From Pelodictyon luteolum DSM 273 (GTDB lineage: Bacteria; Bacteroidota; Chlorobiia; Chlorobiales; Chlorobiaceae): a stretch of DNA of 64,000 bases. The stretch covers positions 125,001 to 189,000 of the forward strand of contig NC_007512.1 in assembly GCF_000012485.1 (NCBI RefSeq), given 5' to 3'. Shown one piece after another: positions 51,573-61,384 of this stretch. The position numbers and the translations under genes were made by a program. Under the pieces are notes generated by a model that saw only the letters and a program-made list of their open reading frames with translations, did no database searches and was not told where the DNA came from. The stretch's first letter is position 1. Every line of letters starts with the position of its first letter.

Positions 51573-52747
51573 TGGATCAGCAGCCGCAGTCAGGAGTGGA
51601 GCGGAAGCCGGAAGCCTTGAGGCGCCTGGTGTGGTTTTCCGAGGTGCAGTGGGATTTTCTTTCTACCCGGAAGCAGCGGCTTCTTGCCCGGTTCCCTGAA
51701 CACTGGAAAATCCTCTTCATCGAGCCATTTACACTCGGCCGCCGGAACCACTGGCTGCCGGTTCGACGGGGCCGGGTGTGGGTTATCTGTGTTCCATTTC
51801 TCAAACGGGTCCCGTTTCAGATCGGCCGGCTGCTCGATGTATCTGCCATTCGCATGCTTGCAGGCCTTCCCGGCCTGCTGCTGATGCGTTTCTGGATATC
51901 CTTTCTGGGGTTCGGCGGTCGCCGGCGCATCATCGGACTGAGCAACCTCTACGCGGCGGGTCCTGCCTCTCGTCTCCAGAGCAGCCTTCGATTCTACGAT
52001 GCCAACGACGACCATCTCGCCTTTCCCGGGACTCCTTCCTGGCTGAATCCGGAGCTCAAACGCTGGCTTGACTGTTCACAGCTGGTTTTCAGTGTCAGCC
52101 GGACTATGACAAAGCGTCTTCAGCTGTCCTCTGGAACGAAGGTCATCGAGCTTGGCAACGGTGTGGAGTTCAGTCATTTTGCGACCCCCCGGACGGTTGT
52201 TCCTGCATTGCTCGCCGGCACGGGCGGACCCATTCTCGGGTATGCCGGTGCCATGGACTGGCTTGATGTCCCGCTTCTTGTGCGGACTGCGGCAGCATGG
52301 CCGGACTGCCGTATCGTGCTGGTCGGGCCCGCCTATGAACGGGGGTGGTGGGAGCGCCAGAACGCGCTTCGGGCCGCAGGGAACGTCACCTATGCCGGCC
52401 TGGTGGGGTACAAAGAGCTTCCCGCCTGGGTGCAGCGTTTCGATCTTGCGCTGCTGCCGCTTGAGCGGAGCCCGCTCAAACGGGCATCAAACCCTAACAA
52501 ACTGTACGAATATGCTGCCGCCGGCGTGCCGGTGCTCGCCATCAACTACTGTGATGCCGTCTATGATGCCCGCGAGGTGGTGATGGTCGCCGAAACGGAA
52601 GAAGAGTTCGTCAGGATGGTCCCTCTGGCACTCGGGGACAGCCGGCGGGAGCTTCGCCAGAAGTTTGCGCGCAGCCATAGCTGGGACACGATTGCTGCCG
52701 CCATGGTGGACGAACTTCTGCGGACTTCAGGGGAGGGGACGCTGTGA
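51572..52747 (+). CDS. Glycosyltransferase (group 1, TuaH-like)
   Basis: A 391-residue GT-B protein. The N-terminal part contains Leu-Phe-Ile-Glu-Pro-Phe, and Tyr-Asp-Ala-Asn-Asp-Asp-His-Leu-Ala-Phe-Pro. The second domain has Gly-Tyr-Ala-Gly-Ala-Met-Asp-Trp-Leu-Asp and Asn-Lys-Leu-Tyr-Glu-Tyr-Ala-Ala-Ala-Gly-Val-Pro-Val. The first residues, Asp-Gln-Gln-Pro-Gln-Ser-Gly, are a read-through of the repeat-derived sequence. It overlaps the methyltransferase by one base and the flippase by 4. Confidence 0.82.
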   Translation: MDQQPQSGVERKPEALRRLVWFSEVQWDFLSTRKQRLLARFPEHWKILFIEPFTLGRRNHWLPVRRGRVWVICVPFLKRVPFQIGRLLDVSAIRMLAGLPGLLLMRFWISFLGFGGRRRIIGLSNLYAAGPASRLQSSLRFYDANDDHLAFPGTPSWLNPELKRWLDCSQLVFSVSRTMTKRLQLSSGTKVIELGNGVEFSHFATPRTVVPALLAGTGGPILGYAGAMDWLDVPLLVRTAAAWPDCRIVLVGPAYERGWWERQNALRAAGNVTYAGLVGYKELPAWVQRFDLALLPLERSPLKRASNPNKLYEYAAAGVPVLAINYCDAVYDAREVVMVAETEEEFVRMVPLALGDSRRELRQKFARSHSWDTIAAAMVDELLRTSGEGTL

Positions 52748-54231
52748 GCAGAAGTCTTGCGATAGCTGCTGGCGCGGGGTTCTCTTTTGGCGGATACATC
52801 ATCGGTCAGGCGGTTCGTTTCATGTTCAGTCTTGCTGTGGCCCGTCTGCTCGGCGCCGATGCTCTCGGAACCTATGCGCTCGCGATGGCCGTGATTCAGA
52901 TTGCCGAGGTGGCGGCTCTCGCCGGCCTGGATTCTGCTCTGCTCCGTTTTTCGGGCATGCACCGTAATGATCCCGTCCGGAGGCGCCGGCTCATCGGATT
53001 TGTGCTGAAAACCGGGTTCTTCCTCTCCCTTGCGGTCATGCTGCTGCTTGAGCTCCTTGCCGGCAGCCTTGCCGGTATGCTCAACGGCGGCAGGATGCTC
53101 CAGCTGGCCATCGCCTGCTATGCTGCTGCGGTGCCGTTCAATGCCGCCACCATGCTCTACGGTCACGCCATGCAGGCGGCGGGGCGCATAGAGCCGAAAA
53201 TCATCGCCACCCAGGTGCTGAGCCCTCTGCTGCTCCTCTCTTTCACGTTGCTCCTCAACGCCTCCTCAGGACGGGAGGCTGCACTGCTCTTTCCCTTCGC
53301 CCTCTCGGCAGCTTCGGCGTTTTTCTGGATCAGGCCCCGGCTCAGCGACCTTACCGGGATGGAGCCGGGAGACTGGCGCAGGGCACCGTTCGAACGCTCT
53401 GTCCTCTCATATGCGATGCCGTTTCTTCTTGTGTCGCTGCTCAGCATGACAGCCCACTGGCTTGATATTGTCATGCTCGGTATGCTGACAGATCCCGGGA
53501 CGGTGGGTCTCTACCACCCCGCGGCACGGACCGCCGGCCTCATCAGGGCTGTGCTTCCGGCCTTTGCCGGTATGGCGGCGCCGATGTTCGCAGAACTCCA
53601 TGCGGCAGGGAGTACAGGCGAACTGGAACGCATGTACCAGCTCGTCACGCGCTGGATGGTGACGGTTGTCGTGCCGCCGGTTCTGCTGTTCCTGCTGTTT
53701 CCCGCTCCGGTGCTCTCTGTGTTCGGAGCACATTTCACCAAGGCAGCACCCGTGCTCGGGCTGCTGACGGCGGGGGCATTCCTCCAGGCGCTGTTCGGGA
53801 TCTCCGCTACGCTGCTCGCCATGGCCGGGCACTCCCGCCTCAGCCTCCTGAATGCACTTTCAGCCCTGACCCTGCAGGTCGCGCTGAACCTTCTCCTGAT
53901 CCCCCGGATGGGGATCGAGGGCGCAGCCTCTGCCGGCCTCATAGTATTCGGCGTGCTGGCTCTGGCGAGGCTTGTCGAGGTCCGCCTGCTCCTCGGCCTG
54001 CACCCATTTTCCCGTCCCCTCCTGAAGCCGTTTGTCGCGGGGTCGGCCGCGGGCATGCTGCTTATCATTAGTCGCGGGTGGCTCCTGACGCTGCCCTTTC
54101 CCGCACTTCTTGCCGTTGCCGCAGGGGCCGCAGTTGCAGTCTATATGGGGGTTTTGCTGATTCTCGGGTTGGAAGAGGAGGACCGGGAGATTATTTTACG
54201 TGCAGGTTTCCTCATCGGGAGGGGCCGCTGA
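52744..54231 (+). CDS. Polysaccharide/lipid-linked oligosaccharide flippase (Wzx-like)
   Basis: A 495-residue membrane protein with about 13-14 hydrophobic segments. It belongs to the MATE/MOP polysaccharide-exporter superfamily (Phe-Gly-Gly-Tyr-Ile-Ile-Gly near the start, then Ala-Arg-Leu-Leu-Gly-Ala-Asp-Ala-Leu-Gly-Thr-Tyr). It probably moves lipid-linked sugar units across the inner membrane. Start is GTG. No Wzy polymerase or chain-length regulator is found in the window. Confidence 0.87.
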   Translation: MSRSLAIAAGAGFSFGGYIIGQAVRFMFSLAVARLLGADALGTYALAMAVIQIAEVAALAGLDSALLRFSGMHRNDPVRRRRLIGFVLKTGFFLSLAVMLLLELLAGSLAGMLNGGRMLQLAIACYAAAVPFNAATMLYGHAMQAAGRIEPKIIATQVLSPLLLLSFTLLLNASSGREAALLFPFALSAASAFFWIRPRLSDLTGMEPGDWRRAPFERSVLSYAMPFLLVSLLSMTAHWLDIVMLGMLTDPGTVGLYHPAARTAGLIRAVLPAFAGMAAPMFAELHAAGSTGELERMYQLVTRWMVTVVVPPVLLFLLFPAPVLSVFGAHFTKAAPVLGLLTAGAFLQALFGISATLLAMAGHSRLSLLNALSALTLQVALNLLLIPRMGIEGAASAGLIVFGVLALARLVEVRLLLGLHPFSRPLLKPFVAGSAAGMLLIISRGWLLTLPFPALLAVAAGAAVAVYMGVLLILGLEEEDREIILRAGFLIGRGR

Positions 54232-54239
54232 CCGCCGCA

Positions 54240-56621
54240 ATGCTTTTCAGATATCCAAGAGGCTTGAAAAACAGGATCGTTCCATTGATTGCCGCTACGT
54301 TCGGCTACACTTTCCTTGCTATCGCAATGTACTGGCCGGTGGCAATTCTTTCCTATGTCCCCGCGGTCCCGGACAGTCTGGTGCCCGGCGCTACCGCCCT
54401 TGCGCTCAGTCAACTGCAGGAAGCCTCGGGCCAGTATCCGCTATGGCAGCCGTGGGTGTTTTCCGGGATGCCGACAGTCGGAGCCTTCAGCTACCTCAGC
54501 GGGCTCTATTTTCCCAATGTGCTGTTTTCCCTCTTCAGTCTAGGGGGCATGCAGCTGCAGCTCCTGCATCTGGTTTTTGCCGGGCTCGGAACATTCCTGT
54601 TTCTCCGGAGGGCGGGTCTGGAGCCTCCGGCATCGTTTTTCGGCGGCGCGGCGTTCATGCTGAATCCTTATCTCTCAGCCATGCTGGTCCATGGCCACGG
54701 CAGCCAGCTGATGACGGCGGCATACATGCCCTGGATGCTCTGGGCGCTCATGCGGGTGGTGCAGCATTCGAAGCTTGAGGATGCAGGCGTTCTTGCCCTC
54801 ATTGCGGGCTTCCAGCTCCAGCGTGCCCATGTGCAGGTGGCCTGGTATTCCTGGCTGCTCTTTGCCATCCTCGCACTGTTTCTGTTCGTGACGCTGAAGG
54901 CTCCGCTCCGGGAGAAGTTCCGCCCCCTCGGACTCATTGTCCTCGGGCTTTCCTGCGGTGTGGCCATGTCGGCGGCGATCTACCTGCCGGCGTCAGCCTA
55001 TGCGCCCTTCTCGGTTCGGGGTATGGCAGGCGGAGGAGGGGGGTCGGCCATGGAGTATGCAACCCTCTGGTCGATGCACCCCATCGAGCTGTTGACCTTC
55101 ATCGTGCCGGGCATGTTCGGGTTCGGGGGTATCACCTACTGGGGCTTCATGCCCTTCACCGACTTCCCGAACTATGCGGGCATCATTGTCCTGCTTTTTG
55201 CATTCATCGGTGCATACGCCGGCCGGCGGGAGCCTTTTGTGCGATTTTTCATCATTGCTGCGCTCCTCTCCATGTTCCTCTCTTTCGGAAGTTTCTTTTC
55301 CCCGGTGTTCGACCTGTTCTATTATGCAGCACCGCTCTTCAGTCGGTTCAGGGTGCCGTCGATGGCTCTTCTGATGCTCTATCTTTCGATTGCGGGCCTA
55401 GCCGCAGCAGGTCTGGGTACGCTCTTAGGGTCCCGTACCGAAAGCCTCCACAGACCCCTGCGCTATGCTTCGCTCGCATTTGCCGCCATGCTCCTCATTG
55501 CACTCGCGGCCGGCGGCGCACTTGAGGGATGGCTCCGTTCGCTTTTTCCTGTGCCCGCTGTCTCGAACTTCGATTTAGCCCTGATGGTCAACCGGGTCCG
55601 CATTCAGGGGATCGAGAACGGCGCGCTTCTCCTCGGCGCCCTCTTTGGCACCGCGCTGCTTCTTCTCTGGCTCGGACTGAAGCGCTTCATTCCTTTCAGG
55701 GCCGCCGTGCTGCTTCTTGGAGCCCTTGCGCTCGGCGATCTCCTCTGGTGCAGCGTGCAGGTGGTGTATCCTTCGCCATCCTCTCTCCGTTCCGCATCCC
55801 TCGTGCCAGAGGATGCCGTCCGGCCGGCGTTCGCTCCCGACGAGGTCACGCTCTGGCTTGCACGCCAACCGGGTACCTTCCGCATCTATCCTGCCGGCAG
55901 CCTGTTCGGGGAAAACAAGTTTGCGGTGTTCGGCATAGAGTCGGTCGGGGGCTACCACCCGGCAAAGTTCAGTCGGTATGAGGAGCTGCTTGCACAAACA
56001 GGCAATCTTGCGAGCCCCGCAGTCCTCAGGATGCTCAATGTCCGCTATGTCCTCAGCCTGCAGCCAGTCCTTCATCCTCTGCTTGAGCCGGCAATGGAAG
56101 GGGAGCTGCGGCTTGCGTCCGGTCCGGCACGGGTTCATGTATACCGGCTTCAGGGTTCACTTCCGAGGGCATGGGCAGCATTGAAGGCTGAACGTGCGGA
56201 CGGCCTGGATGCGGTCATCTCCGGACTGGAGTCTCCTGGCATCACTCCGGGTACGGTATTTGTAAGCCCTTCATCCCCGATCGCCGGACGCACGTTCGCA
56301 CCTGCTTCGGTGAAGATCCTCGACCGCACTGCCGAGTCTTCCCTCATCGAGGTTTCGTCCGAAGGGGAGGCGCTTCTTGTCCAGAGCGAAATCAACTATC
56401 CGCTTCGCTGGAAGGCGGAGGTTGACGGAAAGCCGGCTGTGATCGAAGCCGTGAACGGGCTGCTCCGGGGTGTCGTCCTCCAGGGCGGCACCCGGAGGGT
56501 CAGGTTCCATTACGACCGTACCGGCTTCGAGACGGCCCGGAATGTGTCCTACGGGGCATTCGGGCTGGCATTTCTTATGGCGATTTCCGGCCTGCCCTCC
56601 CGGTTCGCGAGGCGGTCGTAA
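54240..56621 (+). CDS. YfhO-like multi-pass membrane protein
   Basis: A 793-residue protein. It has about 12-14 transmembrane helices over residues 1-500, then a soluble region (about 520-770) ending near a final hydrophobic helix. The pattern Pro-Leu-Trp-Gln-Pro-Trp-Val-Phe-Ser-Gly-Met-Pro near residue 66 and the membrane layout match the YfhO family, in which some members help glycosylate teichoic acids or other polymers with polyprenyl-phosphate sugars. The frame is open from 54078; the ATG at 54240 with GGAGGGG before it is preferred. It follows the flippase by 8 bp. Confidence 0.75.
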   Translation: MLFRYPRGLKNRIVPLIAATFGYTFLAIAMYWPVAILSYVPAVPDSLVPGATALALSQLQEASGQYPLWQPWVFSGMPTVGAFSYLSGLYFPNVLFSLFSLGGMQLQLLHLVFAGLGTFLFLRRAGLEPPASFFGGAAFMLNPYLSAMLVHGHGSQLMTAAYMPWMLWALMRVVQHSKLEDAGVLALIAGFQLQRAHVQVAWYSWLLFAILALFLFVTLKAPLREKFRPLGLIVLGLSCGVAMSAAIYLPASAYAPFSVRGMAGGGGGSAMEYATLWSMHPIELLTFIVPGMFGFGGITYWGFMPFTDFPNYAGIIVLLFAFIGAYAGRREPFVRFFIIAALLSMFLSFGSFFSPVFDLFYYAAPLFSRFRVPSMALLMLYLSIAGLAAAGLGTLLGSRTESLHRPLRYASLAFAAMLLIALAAGGALEGWLRSLFPVPAVSNFDLALMVNRVRIQGIENGALLLGALFGTALLLLWLGLKRFIPFRAAVLLLGALALGDLLWCSVQVVYPSPSSLRSASLVPEDAVRPAFAPDEVTLWLARQPGTFRIYPAGSLFGENKFAVFGIESVGGYHPAKFSRYEELLAQTGNLASPAVLRMLNVRYVLSLQPVLHPLLEPAMEGELRLASGPARVHVYRLQGSLPRAWAALKAERADGLDAVISGLESPGITPGTVFVSPSSPIAGRTFAPASVKILDRTAESSLIEVSSEGEALLVQSEINYPLRWKAEVDGKPAVIEAVNGLLRGVVLQGGTRRVRFHYDRTGFETARNVSYGAFGLAFLMAISGLPSRFARRS

Positions 56622-56711
56622 TGGACGATGTGCTATATTGTATTTGAAGTTACTCTGTAACCGGTGCCTCAGGATTCCTGCCGCAAGTGTACCGCCAACG
56701 ATGAAAGAGAC

Positions 56712-57998
56712 GTGAAAAAGATCCTGTTCCTTGCTGTAAGCTACCCCCCGTACATGACTGATGGCTCCTCGCGTGCTTTCCGGATGGCGTCGCGCCTTCC
56801 CGGTTACGGCTGGCAGCCCGTGGTGGTTGCTCCCCCCCTGTTCGTAAAGACGGGTGGGGAAGATGCCCTGGCGGAGAGCATGAAGGAGCCGGGTCCCGTC
56901 CGTGTCTACCGATCGGGTGAGGCTGTTGCGCTCGGAGGTGTAGATGAATGCACCCTCGCGGCGTTTGCCCGTGGAGAGCGGATTGTGCAGGGCGGCCGTC
57001 TTTCGGGTATGCTTCCCTCAATCTTCAGGGATGCGCATCCCTGTGCGCTATGGGAAAAACAGGCTGCGGTTGTTGCCGCAGAGGTGATGAAGGAGAATCC
57101 CGACATCGAGGCCATCTATGCGCAGGGACCGCCCTCGGCACCCATCCGCCTGGGCCTTGAGCTTTCTCTCCGTCATGGCGTGCCGGTCATATTCGACCTC
57201 ACTGCCCCCCTCGACGCGCCCCGTCCCTGGTCTCGGCTTGGTGACCTGCGTTCCGATGAGCTGTTTAAGCTTGAGCAGAAAGTGCTCTGCTCTGGCTACG
57301 GCGTCATTACCCCGACCAGGGCATTGAAAGAGCATTTCCTGCGGAAGCATTTCGGGAAGGTCTCGCATGACGACATCACCATAATCGCCGATTGCGGTCC
57401 TCTCGTCCCGGCTGCGGCTCCGCCATCCCTTTCCGCCCATTCGCGGCCGCTTTTCATCATTGAGCGTGCGGATGAAAAAGGGGCGAAGGCATTTATTCAG
57501 GCGCTCGCGGCCGTTATGAAGGAGTGTCCGGGAGGCGCAGCCTTCAGCGGAGCGACAATCGTTGATGCATCCGGCGATATGGTGCCGAAGATGCTCCGCA
57601 AGGCCGGCGTCGAGGGCGACCTGACGCTCAGCTGCACGGCCTCGGAAGAGGAGGAGCTCCAGCTCGTCCGCACGGCCTCTGCCGTTGGTGTAGTGAGTGG
57701 GAGCCACGAGTCTTTCGGGCTTTGGCTGCCGGATCGGCTCATTGACGCAGTCTTCATCGGAAAGCCGGTTTTCGCTGTTGCCCCGGAGGGCGTCGCAACC
57801 CGTTTTGCTGAAGACGCCGGAGGACTCCATGCCTCTCCGGGTAACCCTGCAGCCATCAGGGATATGCTCTGCAGCCTTTCGGGCGTTATTGGCGGCAGTC
57901 CTGCACCGACCCCTTCATCCGAGCTGTTCGCCCGCCACTCTGAAAGAGAGGTGCTCTCCGAGATGGTGAAGGCCATTGCCCTTTTGCTGCCGGTCTGA
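56712..57998 (+). CDS. Glycosyltransferase-like protein
   Basis: A 428-residue protein. It starts Ile-Leu-Phe-Leu-Ala-Val-Ser-Tyr-Pro-Pro-Tyr, as in GT4 enzymes that act on surface sugars. The middle contains Ala-Ile-Tyr-Ala-Gln-Gly-Pro-Pro-Ser-Ala-Pro. The C-terminal half (about 235-428) is weak in the usual donor motifs, so sugar-donor and acceptor use are unknown. GTG at 56712 is taken as start, although the frame is open to 56664. A TATATTGT element at 56634 may give it a separate promoter, 90 bp after the YfhO gene. Confidence 0.65.
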   Translation: MKKILFLAVSYPPYMTDGSSRAFRMASRLPGYGWQPVVVAPPLFVKTGGEDALAESMKEPGPVRVYRSGEAVALGGVDECTLAAFARGERIVQGGRLSGMLPSIFRDAHPCALWEKQAAVVAAEVMKENPDIEAIYAQGPPSAPIRLGLELSLRHGVPVIFDLTAPLDAPRPWSRLGDLRSDELFKLEQKVLCSGYGVITPTRALKEHFLRKHFGKVSHDDITIIADCGPLVPAAAPPSLSAHSRPLFIIERADEKGAKAFIQALAAVMKECPGGAAFSGATIVDASGDMVPKMLRKAGVEGDLTLSCTASEEEELQLVRTASAVGVVSGSHESFGLWLPDRLIDAVFIGKPVFAVAPEGVATRFAEDAGGLHASPGNPAAIRDMLCSLSGVIGGSPAPTPSSELFARHSEREVLSEMVKAIALLLPV

Positions 57999-58143
57999 GC
58001 ATAAAAAGGTCGAGGATTCCGAAGGTCCGCGCCTTTTTTCTGACCTCTCCCTGAATGCATCCCCCGCCCATTTTTCGATGAACTCCTCTCGGCGCCCTGC
58101 AGGACAACGACTCGAGCGGTTTTTAGCGGCTGATTGAGTAAAT

Positions 58144-58162
58144 ATTTTTCATCATGAAAAAT
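58144..58162. promoter_or_regulatory. Palindrome in front of the str operon
   Basis: ATTTTTCAT-C-ATGAAAAAT is a perfect 9-bp inverted repeat around one base. It ends 13 bp before the putative -35 box of the str promoter, so it could bind a regulator. The 57999-58143 part of the gap shows only scattered short hairpins. Confidence 0.4.
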
Positions 58163-58175
58163 GATCTTTTCAGTT

Positions 58176-58203
58176 TTGTTTTTTTTTGTAAATCGCTTAC
58201 ATT
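58176..58203 (+). promoter_or_regulatory. Promoter of the str operon
   Basis: TTGTTT (58176-58181), 16 nt, TACATT (58198-58203) followed by GG. It lies about 70 bp before rpsL, in an otherwise T-rich stretch. Confidence 0.5.
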
Positions 58204-58275
58204 GGTGGTCCTTATGGATTTTTATGCCAGGCAACAGTATCATTAGCGGTTTTTAAATAGAAAGAGAGTCACAGT

Positions 58276-58665
58276 ATGCCGACGATTCAGCAGCTTATCA
58301 GGCACGGAAGAAGTGTGAAAGTGTCAAAAACAGCCTCACCGGCGCTTGAGAAATGCCCGCAGAAGCGGGGTGTGTGCACCCGTGTGTACACGACGACGCC
58401 GAAAAAGCCTAACTCGGCGCTGCGCAAGGTTGCCCGTGTAAGGCTCTCGAATAAAATTGAAGTGACAGCCTATATCCCCGGCGAGGGCCATAACCTTCAG
58501 GAGCATTCCATTGTCCTGATTCGTGGTGGCAGGGTGAAGGATCTTCCCGGTGTCCGCTATCATATCGTTCGCGGTACGCTCGATACCTCGGGTGTTTCGG
58601 ATAGGAAGCAGAGTCGTTCGAAGTACGGCGCCAAACAGCCGAAAGCTGTCGCAGCGAAGAAGTAA
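58276..58665 (+). CDS. rpsL: 30S ribosomal protein S12
   Basis: A 129-residue S12 at the decoding centre. It starts Met-Pro-Thr-Ile-Gln-Gln-Leu and has the streptomycin-region motif [10 protein letters not shown] and Pro-Gly-Val-Arg-Tyr-His. The region corresponding to K42 is Thr-Pro-Lys-Lys-Pro, the streptomycin-sensitive form. First gene of the str operon. Confidence 0.96.
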   Translation: MPTIQQLIRHGRSVKVSKTASPALEKCPQKRGVCTRVYTTTPKKPNSALRKVARVRLSNKIEVTAYIPGEGHNLQEHSIVLIRGGRVKDLPGVRYHIVRGTLDTSGVSDRKQSRSKYGAKQPKAVAAKK

Positions 58666-58699
58666 GGGATACAATCGAATCTAAATCCAGTTAGGAATC

Positions 58700-59167
58700 A
58701 TGTCGAAAAAAGGTGGCTATAAAGGTGTGCAGGTCGATCACCGTTACAATGACGAGAGTGTCGCGCGCTTCATCAATGCAGTGATGCTTGATGGCAAGAA
58801 GGATGTTGCAACCAAGATCGTCTACGACGCGTTCGCAATCATCGGCGAGAAAATGGTCGACGAGAATCCGCTTGAAGTTTACCGTCGTGCGATGTCCAAC
58901 ATTGCTCCGGTAGTCGAGGTTCGCAGCAAGCGGGTCGGTGGCGCAACATACCAGATCCCGATGGAAGTCAAGCCTTCACGCAGGGGGGCTCTTGCGTTCC
59001 GCTGGCTGAAGCAGTATGCAACCAAGCGCGGCGGCCGTTCGATGGCCGAGAAGCTGGCTGCAGAGCTTATGGATGCAGCTTCCGAGCAGGGTGCATCGGT
59101 GAAGAAGCGCGATGAGGTCCACCGTATGGCCGACGCCAACAAGGCATTCGCACATTTCAGGTTCTGA
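58700..59167 (+). CDS. rpsG: 30S ribosomal protein S7
   Basis: A 155-residue S7 with the typical Phe-Ile-Asn-Ala-Val-Met-Leu-Asp-Gly-Lys-Lys start region, and Pro-Leu-Glu-Val-Tyr-Arg-Arg-Ala-Met-Ser-Asn-Ile-Ala-Pro. It nucleates assembly of the 30S head. It follows rpsL by 34 bp. Confidence 0.96.
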   Translation: MSKKGGYKGVQVDHRYNDESVARFINAVMLDGKKDVATKIVYDAFAIIGEKMVDENPLEVYRRAMSNIAPVVEVRSKRVGGATYQIPMEVKPSRRGALAFRWLKQYATKRGGRSMAEKLAAELMDAASEQGASVKKRDEVHRMADANKAFAHFRF

Positions 59168-59209
59168 GGACAGTTCTTACGACAGGTATCAATAGACTAA
59201 ATTTTTGTT

Positions 59210-61324
59210 ATGACCAGGCAGGTTGCATTAGACAAGGTTCGCAATATCGGCATCATGGCCCACATCGATGCCGGCAAGACCACGACTACCGAGCGGATCC
59301 TTTACTATACGGGGCGTCTGCACCGTATGGGCGAGGTGCATGATGGCGGCGCGACGATGGACTGGATGGATCAGGAGAAAGAGCGCGGCATCACGATCAC
59401 CTCTGCGGCGACCACCTGTTTCTGGGCTCCCAAGTTCGGCAACTACGAGGGTGAGAAGCACCGCATCAATATTATCGATACCCCGGGCCACGTCGACTTC
59501 ACGGTTGAGGTTGAGCGCTCGCTCCGCGTTCTTGATGGCGCAGTTGCGCTGTTCTGCGCGGTCGGCGGCGTCGAGCCCCAGTCCGAGACGGTCTGGCGTC
59601 AGGCCAACAAGTACGGTGTTCCGAGGGTTGCTTATGTCAATAAGATGGATCGCACCGGCGCCGACTTCTTTGATACCGTAAAATCCATCAAGGAGCGTCT
59701 CAGCGCCAACCCTGTACCGATCCAGATCCCGATTGGTGAAGGCGAGATCTTTGCCGGATTCGTCGATCTTATCCGTATGAAGGGCATCATCTACGACAAA
59801 GAAGACGGCAGCACCTATGAAGAGGTTGCAATCCCTCATGATCTCGAGAACGAAGCCCGCACCTGGCGCATCAACATGCTCGAAGCAGTGTCCGAGGTTG
59901 ACGAAAGCCTGCTTGAAAAATATCTGAACGGCGAGGACATCACCGAGATGGAGATCCGCAAGGTGCTCCGCCAGGCGACCCTCAAAGTCTCCATCATTCC
60001 GGTCCTCTGCGGCTCGTCCTTCAAAAACAAGGGCGTGCAGTTCATGCTCGATGCCGTGGTCGACTACCTTGCCTCTCCGCTTGATGACGGTGAGGTCGAA
60101 GGGCACCACCCCCGTACCGAAGAGCCGGTTGTGCGTCATCCGAACGACGATGAGCCGTTTGCCGGCCTCGCCTTCAAGATCGCAACCGATCCGTTCGTCG
60201 GCAAGCTGACCTTCTTCCGTGTCTACTCCGGCACCCTGAAGGCGGGAAGCTATGTCCTGAATTCAATTACAGGAAAGAAGGAGCGCATCGGCCGTGTGCT
60301 GCAGATGCACTCCAACAAGCGCGAGGATATTGATTGCGTCTACGCAGGCGACATCGCTGCCGCTGTAGGACTGAAAGAGGTCCGCACCGGCGACACGCTC
60401 TGCGACGAAAACAATCCGGTTGTCCTTGAAAAGATGGTTTTCCCTGAGCCGGTTATCCAGATCGCCATTGAGCCGAAGACCAAGGCAGACTCCGACAAGC
60501 TTGGCATGTCGCTGGCAAAGCTCGCTGAGGAAGATCCTACCTTCCGCGTGAAGACCGATGATGAAACAGGCCAGACGCTGATTGCAGGAATGGGTGAACT
60601 CCACCTTGAGATCCTGGTTGACAGGTTGAAGCGCGAGTTCAAGGTCGAGGCCAACGTCGGACAGCCGCAGGTCGCATACCGCGAGACCATCCGCGCGAAA
60701 GTTGATTTTGAAGGTAAATTCGTCCGTCAGTCGGGCGGTAAAGGCCAGTTTGGTCTCGTCAATCTTACCGTAGAGCCTCTTGAGGAGGGTAAGGGTTATG
60801 AGTTCGTCGATGCCGTCAAGGGCGGCGTGATTCCCCGCGAGTACATCCCGGCAGTCAACGCCGGTATCCAGCAGGCGATGAAAGACGGCGTCGTTGCCGG
60901 TTACCCGATGCAGGATATCAAGGTTACCCTCTACGACGGTAAGTACCATGATGTCGACTCCTCGGAAATGGCGTTCAAGATTGCCGGTTCCATCGGTTTC
61001 AAGGGCGGCGCAAGAAAAGCTTCGCCGGTCCTGCTCGAGCCGATCATGAAGGTTGAGGTAGTTACACCTGAAGAGTACCTGGGCGACGTGATGGGTGACC
61101 TTTCAAGCCGCCGCGGACATATTGAGGGCATGGGTCAGAGGGCCGGTGCGCAGTTTGTTCATGCAAAGGTTCCGCTCTCTGCAATGTTCGGGTACTCGAC
61201 CGACCTTCGTTCAATGACTCAGGGACGTGCCAACTACTCGATGGAGTTCGAGAGCTACCGTGAAGTCCCGAAGAACATCGCCGATGCGCTGCAGGACAAG
61301 AGGGTTACCAAGGACGATTATTAA
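59210..61324 (+). CDS. fusA: Elongation factor G
   Basis: A 704-residue EF-G of normal length, driving translocation. G1 is [10 protein letters not shown], G3 Asp-Thr-Pro-Gly-His-Val-Asp-Phe and G4 Asn-Lys-Met-Asp-Arg. Domains II-V follow, with the domain IV segment Gly-Gly-Lys-Gly-Gln-Phe-Gly. It is third in the str operon. Confidence 0.97.
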   Translation: MTRQVALDKVRNIGIMAHIDAGKTTTTERILYYTGRLHRMGEVHDGGATMDWMDQEKERGITITSAATTCFWAPKFGNYEGEKHRINIIDTPGHVDFTVEVERSLRVLDGAVALFCAVGGVEPQSETVWRQANKYGVPRVAYVNKMDRTGADFFDTVKSIKERLSANPVPIQIPIGEGEIFAGFVDLIRMKGIIYDKEDGSTYEEVAIPHDLENEARTWRINMLEAVSEVDESLLEKYLNGEDITEMEIRKVLRQATLKVSIIPVLCGSSFKNKGVQFMLDAVVDYLASPLDDGEVEGHHPRTEEPVVRHPNDDEPFAGLAFKIATDPFVGKLTFFRVYSGTLKAGSYVLNSITGKKERIGRVLQMHSNKREDIDCVYAGDIAAAVGLKEVRTGDTLCDENNPVVLEKMVFPEPVIQIAIEPKTKADSDKLGMSLAKLAEEDPTFRVKTDDETGQTLIAGMGELHLEILVDRLKREFKVEANVGQPQVAYRETIRAKVDFEGKFVRQSGGKGQFGLVNLTVEPLEEGKGYEFVDAVKGGVIPREYIPAVNAGIQQAMKDGVVAGYPMQDIKVTLYDGKYHDVDSSEMAFKIAGSIGFKGGARKASPVLLEPIMKVEVVTPEEYLGDVMGDLSSRRGHIEGMGQRAGAQFVHAKVPLSAMFGYSTDLRSMTQGRANYSMEFESYREVPKNIADALQDKRVTKDDY

Positions 61325-61384
61325 GAGCAGGAAATAAGTTTCAACTACTACAATCAACAAATAGAATAAGACCGGAGATACGTT

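Noticed and set aside
51271..51699. A 142-codon frame reading the repeat as Gln-Gln-Pro-Lys-Ser-Arg-Glu-Lys units
   Set aside because: It is the +1 frame of the methyltransferase tail and of the start of the next glycosyltransferase; the surrounding sequence has no coding features in this frame.
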